Assembly: GCA_017463255.1 (NCBI GenBank)
Contig: JAFTPP010000011.1
Location: forward strand, 186,001-250,000
Direction: 5' to 3'
Source of the DNA: Lachnospiraceae bacterium
GTDB lineage: Bacteria; Bacillota; Clostridia; Lachnospirales; Lachnospiraceae
Length of the DNA: 64,000 nucleotides
Position numbers and translations under genes: made by a program. The notes below the pieces were generated by a model. The model had not been told where the DNA came from, did not search any database, and saw only the letters and a program-made list of their open reading frames with translations. Shown here piece after piece: positions 59,952 through 64,000 of the stretch. Numbering within the stretch: the first letter of the stretch is position 1; every line of letters starts with the position of its first letter.

Positions 59952-60737
59952 ATGGCACCGATACAGGGAGTCTTTAAAAGATACGAAAAAAAATATCTTT
60001 TAACGCCTGAAAAATACCAAGCGGTTAAGACGGCAATAGAAGCACATATGACTCAGGATATCTACGGTCTACATACAATTTGTAATATTTACTATGATAC
60101 GGATACCTATGAGTTAATCAGAGCGTCGATAGAACGTCCGGTATACAAAGAGAAGTTCAGGGTCAGAAGCTACGGAATTCCCATGACGGATTCACAAGTC
60201 TTTTTGGAAATAAAAAAGAAGTTTAAGGGTGTTGTATACAAGAGAAGGATTGCAGCCCCTCTTTCGGATGCAAAAGCATATCTTGCAAAAACTGATGTAA
60301 GTGCTTTGCCCCGTTCACAGATATTAAATGAAATTGATTATATGTTAGACAGGGTTAAGCCGGAACCTAAGGTCTATATTGCTTATGACAGGATTGCCTA
60401 CTACGGCAATGAAGACCCTAATCTGCGCGTCACCTTTGATACCAATATGCGGTACAGAGATTATGATCTGGAGCTTGATAAGGGAGATTACGGGAAACCT
60501 ATATTGGATGAACCGTTTTATTTGATGGAAATTAAGATTCCCCAAGTTATGCCATTGTGGATGACAGGGATTTTAACACAATATCAGATTTATCCGACTT
60601 CTTTTTCTAAGTACGGTACCTGTTACAAAAAGGATATGTTACATAAGTTGGATGAAAAGCTGCGGCAACGTGTGGAGGCTTACAATCCGAAAGAAACAAT
60701 AAATAATGAGGATATGGGAGATATAAATTATGCTTGA
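59952..60737 (+). CDS. VTC-domain (polyphosphate polymerase fold) protein
   Basis: The 261-residue protein is a stand-alone VTC domain: FKRYEKKYLLTPEKY at the start, ICNIYYDTDTYELIRASIERP, FRVRSYG, VFLEIKKKFKGVVYKRR and PFYLMEIKIP, giving the ring of basic and acidic residues of the tunnel fold. In yeast Vtc4 this domain makes polyphosphate from ATP. In bacteria it occurs with DUF4956 membrane proteins, often with CotH-like kinases, and its activity there is less clear. AAGGGGGTG precedes the ATG. It overlaps the DUF4956 gene by 8 bases. Confidence 0.9.
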   Translation: MAPIQGVFKRYEKKYLLTPEKYQAVKTAIEAHMTQDIYGLHTICNIYYDTDTYELIRASIERPVYKEKFRVRSYGIPMTDSQVFLEIKKKFKGVVYKRRIAAPLSDAKAYLAKTDVSALPRSQILNEIDYMLDRVKPEPKVYIAYDRIAYYGNEDPNLRVTFDTNMRYRDYDLELDKGDYGKPILDEPFYLMEIKIPQVMPLWMTGILTQYQIYPTSFSKYGTCYKKDMLHKLDEKLRQRVEAYNPKETINNEDMGDINYA

Positions 60738-61428
60738 TAATATTTTTGGAAGTGTTTTGAATTTGACATCAAACGGAACAACAACATTAACCATCGAAGG
60801 AGCAATTGTATGTACACTGGCATCCCTTGTGATGGGTATGGTGATTGCCTTTGTGTATATGTATAAGAATACATATCGCAAAAGCTTTGTTATGACATTG
60901 GCTTTACTGCCTGCGATTGTACAGATTGTTATTATGCTCGTAAACGGTAATCTGGGTGTGGGCGTGGCTGTAATGGGTGCCTTTAACCTGGTACGTTTCC
61001 GTTCAATACCGGGAAGTGCCCGCGAAATCGGAACCATTTTTATGGCTATGGCAATTGGTCTTACAACCGGAATGGGATACATAGGATATGGATTTGTGTT
61101 CCTGTTTATCCTTGCTATTGCTAATATTCTGCTTACAACATTCTCCTTTGGCGAAGGCTCTTTAGAAGAAAAAGAATTAAAAATTACAATTCCGGAAAAC
61201 CTTGATTATGCAGATATTTTTGATGACTTGTTTGAAAAATATGCAAAAAAAGTAAGTCTTGTACAAGTAAGAACCGTAAATATGGGAAGCATGTTTGAGT
61301 TAAAATATATGGTACGTATGAAGTCGGATGTAAATGAAAAAGAATTTATAGATGCAATACGTTGCAGAAACGGGAATTTGAATATTTCCATAGGAAGACC
61401 CCTTGTAAATTCTGCAGAAGTATTATAA
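60730..61428 (+). CDS. DUF4956 membrane protein
   Basis: The 232-residue protein has about four transmembrane helices in the first 140 residues (with FNLVRFRSIPGSAREIGTIF between them, a conserved DUF4956 block) and a cytosolic C-terminal domain of about 90 residues. It overlaps the VTC gene and so is probably its membrane partner. The pairing is widespread in Firmicutes and the function is unknown; transport or membrane tethering of polyphosphate or a nucleotide product is a guess. Confidence 0.9.
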   Translation: MLDNIFGSVLNLTSNGTTTLTIEGAIVCTLASLVMGMVIAFVYMYKNTYRKSFVMTLALLPAIVQIVIMLVNGNLGVGVAVMGAFNLVRFRSIPGSAREIGTIFMAMAIGLTTGMGYIGYGFVFLFILAIANILLTTFSFGEGSLEEKELKITIPENLDYADIFDDLFEKYAKKVSLVQVRTVNMGSMFELKYMVRMKSDVNEKEFIDAIRCRNGNLNISIGRPLVNSAEVL

Positions 61429-61442
61429 AAGAGGTTATTTAA

Positions 61443-62990
61443 ATGAGAGAATTAAAACAGCGCAGCAGTTACCTGCTTCTTGGGATGATGCTAACGATGT
61501 CACTTTGTGCATGTTCATTAACACAAGAGAAAAATGGGAAACCAGACACTCAGAATAATGCCGGAGTAACGGAACTTGCTACTTGGGTGAATGAAAACAC
61601 TTTATTAAGCGAAGCAAGTAATTCGTCTTACAAAGAAGATACCGCTATAAAGATTACGGCAGAAGGAGATCAGTTTTCTTCTACCGGACGAGGAGTGGTG
61701 GTTTCGGGAAATACGGTTACCATTAATGCGGAGGGCTGCTATCTGTTAAGTGGCATTATGAATAATGGTCAGGTAATTGTGGATGCAGACAATGGAACAG
61801 ATATCCGTTTGGTGTTGGATGATTTTGAAATACACAATGACGCAGGTGCTGCCATTTATGTTGCTAACGCTGGAACCATAACCATTACGTTAAAAGAGGG
61901 GACCAAGAATCTGTTAGAACAGACTGGAACAAATGCTTCCGGACAAGAAGTACAGGATGCGGCCCTTTATTCTACGGATGACTTAATCATAAACGGAACC
62001 GGTACATTAAACATACTGGGTAATTACTGTCATGGAATTAAAGCAAAAGATACCTTGTTACTTACAGAGGCAACAATGGAAGTGAGTTCCAAAGAAGATG
62101 CCGTTAACGCCAATATGGATATATTGATGAAGTCCGGAACCTATAAAGTATCAGCAGGTGATGATGGTGTCCACACGGATACAAATTTCACCGTACAGGG
62201 TGGAACCCTTGAAGTGATAAAGAGTTATGAAGGCTTAGAGGGAATGCAGGTTTGGATAGAAGGCGGAGAGATTACCGTTACTGCAAATGATGATGCTGTC
62301 AATATTGCATCCAATACAACTTCGGGGAATGGATTTGTGCTGGTAGTCAGTGGGGGAAAGACTAAAATCTTAGCCGGAGGCGATGGTATTGATTCGAACG
62401 GAAGTATCTATATGTCTGGCGGAGAGTTAGAAATATCAGGTCCAACCAATAGCGGAAACGGTTCTCTTGATTATACGGGAAGTTGTACTGTGCAGGGTGG
62501 AGTGTTTACTATGGCAGGAGCAGCAGGAATGGCTCAGACACCGGATAATAATTCCACGCAGGTGGGAGTTATGGTTTATTTTAACGCTACTGTGGCAAAA
62601 GGAACTACGGTTAGCTTAAAGGACGAGAATAGTAATGAAGTAATCAGTATAACACCGGAGGTTTCGTATCAATGTGCATATTTCAGCACACCGGAATTAA
62701 AACAGGGTGCGACCTATTCCTTGTGGCAGGGTGACACGAAAGCTTGTGATATGGTCATGAATGGCACTATTAATTATTATTCTTCTGACGGAACGGAAAG
62801 ACAGGGTGGCTTTGGCGGTTTCGGAGGCGGGATGCACCAGGGCGGCTTTGACGGCGGAAAGGGTCCCGGAGGAAGAGGGCAAGGTGAATTTGACGACAGA
62901 GAGCAAGGAAGAGGCAAGATGCAACAGGACATGGAGCCACTGGAAGGAATGACTCCGCCGGAAGGCATGACGCCACCGGACGGATTATAA
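61443..62990 (+). CDS. Carbohydrate-binding (DUF4353-like) lipoprotein with Gly-rich tail
   Basis: The 515-residue protein has a signal with a possible lipobox (SLCAC). A long right-handed beta-helix-like domain (about 65-390) follows, with repeats such as IRLVLDDFEIHNDAGAAIYV, DDLIINGTGTLNILG, EDAVNANMDILMKSG and GGDGIDSNGSIYMSGG. The C-terminus is very rich in Gly, Phe, Asp and Arg and ends in EGMTPPEGMTPP repeats. Such proteins are annotated as carbohydrate-binding and commonly accompany VTC, DUF4956 and CotH genes; here CotH itself is absent. It is probably exposed on the cell surface. The ligand is unknown. Confidence 0.85.
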   Translation: MRELKQRSSYLLLGMMLTMSLCACSLTQEKNGKPDTQNNAGVTELATWVNENTLLSEASNSSYKEDTAIKITAEGDQFSSTGRGVVVSGNTVTINAEGCYLLSGIMNNGQVIVDADNGTDIRLVLDDFEIHNDAGAAIYVANAGTITITLKEGTKNLLEQTGTNASGQEVQDAALYSTDDLIINGTGTLNILGNYCHGIKAKDTLLLTEATMEVSSKEDAVNANMDILMKSGTYKVSAGDDGVHTDTNFTVQGGTLEVIKSYEGLEGMQVWIEGGEITVTANDDAVNIASNTTSGNGFVLVVSGGKTKILAGGDGIDSNGSIYMSGGELEISGPTNSGNGSLDYTGSCTVQGGVFTMAGAAGMAQTPDNNSTQVGVMVYFNATVAKGTTVSLKDENSNEVISITPEVSYQCAYFSTPELKQGATYSLWQGDTKACDMVMNGTINYYSSDGTERQGGFGGFGGGMHQGGFDGGKGPGGRGQGEFDDREQGRGKMQQDMEPLEGMTPPEGMTPPDGL

Positions 62991-63006
62991 AATATAGAGA
63001 TGCGAT

Positions 63007-63039
63007 AGGGCAAAGTGACAAAAACTTTGCCCTTTTTTT
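63007..63039 (+). terminator. Intrinsic terminator after the VTC operon
   Basis: A 10-bp stem (63007-63016 with 63024-63033) closes a 7-base loop and runs into seven T (63033-63039). Confidence 0.92.
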
Positions 63040-63055
63040 GATGAAAATTTACTCA

Positions 63056-63084
63056 TTGACACTTGAAACAGACTGTGATAACTT
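63056..63084 (+). promoter_or_regulatory. Promoter of the GH53 gene
   Basis: A perfect -35 TTGACA (63056-63061) and a weak -10 TAACTT (63079-63084) with a 17-base spacer. Transcription would begin near 63091, right at the operator that follows. Confidence 0.6.
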
Positions 63085-63092
63085 TATGTTAA

Positions 63093-63108
63093 GCGCAACC
63101 GATTGCGC
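63093..63108. promoter_or_regulatory. LacI/GalR-family operator upstream of GH53
   Basis: GCGCAACCGATTGCGC has perfect 6-base inverted arms around a CG-containing centre, the standard form of LacI-family operators. It covers the expected +1 region, so binding would block transcription until an inducer, probably a galactoside, is present. No repressor gene lies in the window. Confidence 0.8.
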
Positions 63109-63181
63109 AAAAACTTGTACAATTTACGTCAATGGGTGGCAACGTTGAAAAGTTTAGGGTACATATTTTAGGAGGTTTTTT

Positions 63182-64000
63182 ATGAAAGGAAAAAAGCTTG
63201 TTAGTCTTATTCTTTCAACAGTTCTTGCATTTTCTTTGGTAGGATGCGGCGATAAAAAAGAAGACGGTCCATATAAAGCAAAGATGCCTACAGGTGTTGA
63301 AAAAGCGGAAATTTTTGTAGAGCCGATTGAAGGCATTTCAGATGATTTTATCAGAGGTGTAGATATCTCAAGTATTATTTCTGAAGAACAGAGTGGTGTA
63401 AAATATTATAATGAAGCAGGCGAGGAAGAAGATATCTTTAAAATTCTCGCAGATGCAGGTGTTAACTATATCCGTGTACGTGTATGGAATGATCCGTATA
63501 ATAAGCAGGATATGGGATACGGTGGTGGAACAAACGATACAGCAAAAGCTGCTGAAATCGGAAAACGTGCCGCAGAGTATGGTATGAAATTATTGGTTGA
63601 CTACCATTATTCTGATTTCTGGGCTGACCCGGGTAAACAGAAGTCTCCAAAAGACTGGGCACATAAGACATATGCAGACAAGGTTCAGGCTTGTTACGAT
63701 TTTACTTATGAGAGTCTTAAGACTATCATCGATGCAGGTGCAGATGTAGGAATGGTTCAGGTTGGTAACGAAACCAACAATGGTATGGCAGGTGAAACTG
63801 ATTTTACAAGAATTGCTGAACTTATGAATCAGGGAAGCAAGGCAATCAGACAGCTTGCTACAGAATATAACAAGGACATTCAGGTAGCAGTACACTATAC
63901 AAATATTTCTGATTACAACGGAATTGACGGTGTTCTTAAAAAACTGGAAGAACATCAGGTAGATTATGATATTTTCGGAATCTCATATTATATTTTCTGG
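63182..64000 (+). CDS. GH53 endo-beta-1,4-galactanase lipoprotein, 3' end outside window
   Basis: The frame starts at the ATG at 63182 behind AGGAGG and is open to the window end (273 codons). A lipoprotein signal (LVGC, Cys22) is followed by the GH53 barrel: FIRGVDISSI, DAGVNYIRVRVWNDP, LLVDYHYSDFWADPGKQ, and the acid/base Glu197 in QVGNETNNGM; the second catalytic Glu lies beyond the window. The enzyme cuts beta-1,4-galactan of pectin side chains on the cell surface. A consensus -35 and a LacI-type operator precede it, which fits induction by galactans. Confidence 0.93.
   Translation, partial: MKGKKLVSLILSTVLAFSLVGCGDKKEDGPYKAKMPTGVEKAEIFVEPIEGISDDFIRGVDISSIISEEQSGVKYYNEAGEEEDIFKILADAGVNYIRVRVWNDPYNKQDMGYGGGTNDTAKAAEIGKRAAEYGMKLLVDYHYSDFWADPGKQKSPKDWAHKTYADKVQACYDFTYESLKTIIDAGADVGMVQVGNETNNGMAGETDFTRIAELMNQGSKAIRQLATEYNKDIQVAVHYTNISDYNGIDGVLKKLEEHQVDYDIFGISYYIFW

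Overview
The window looks like chromosome of an anaerobic, low-GC Gram-positive of the class Clostridia, most likely a Lachnospiraceae-type gut or rumen bacterium; the genus cannot be fixed. The reasons are AGGAGG-type ribosome sites before most genes, sigma-A promoters, a Firmicutes-type LexA box, an LCP cell-wall ligase, GH25 wall hydrolases, DapL (the aminotransferase lysine route), the VTC/DUF4956 gene pair, and secreted GH5 and GH53 polysaccharidases. No rRNA, tRNA, CRISPR array or insertion sequence was seen.

Region 1 (1-42.98 kb) is one long cluster, nearly all on the plus strand, for a complex wall or surface glycopolymer. It holds rmlB, rmlA and rmlC, with a GH25-like membrane protein that has lost a catalytic Asp inserted among them. 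An ABC exporter (Wzm/Wzt) follows, coupled by overlap to a methyltransferase-kinase that resembles the O-antigen chain terminator WbdD. Next comes a nonulosonic-acid block (PtmE-, NeuD/LegH-, LegI-, LegG-, PtmB- and LegB-like genes) that lacks the expected aminotransferase LegC and carries two Gfo/Idh oxidoreductases instead. The rest is glycosyltransferases, a sugar-phosphate mutase, GtrA, a UDP-sugar dehydrogenase, an AsnB-type amidotransferase, polytopic membrane proteins, two O-acyltransferases and a uronate-type epimerase. A fresh promoter then precedes a WbaP-like initiating transferase, an LCP ligase, one more glycosyltransferase and HtrA. A very strong terminator at 42950-42979 closes the cluster.

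Region 2 (42.98-46.75 kb) is an AT-rich accessory pocket. It contains the tail of a broken XRE regulator, a metallophosphoesterase split by a -1 frameshift at an A7 run, and an AbiF-type HEPN RNase gene. The AbiF gene is preceded by its own consensus promoter, a compact pseudoknotted RNA and an intrinsic terminator. This is the best candidate for a special RNA-regulated toxin or phage-defence system in the window.

Region 3 (46.75-57.2 kb) has a UvrD/PcrA-like helicase under a LexA box, sfsA, and a GNAT toxin/small antitoxin module lying exactly between two identical 25-bp direct repeats. A ClpX-like unfoldase with a long N-terminal extension, an S8 serine protease and a two-component system follow; the two-component promoter carries 11-bp-phased repeats.

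Region 4 (57.2-64 kb) holds a GH5 endoglucanase lipoprotein, dapL on the minus strand, a VTC/DUF4956/carbohydrate-binding lipoprotein operon, and the start of a GH53 galactanase lipoprotein with a LacI-type operator at its expected transcription start.
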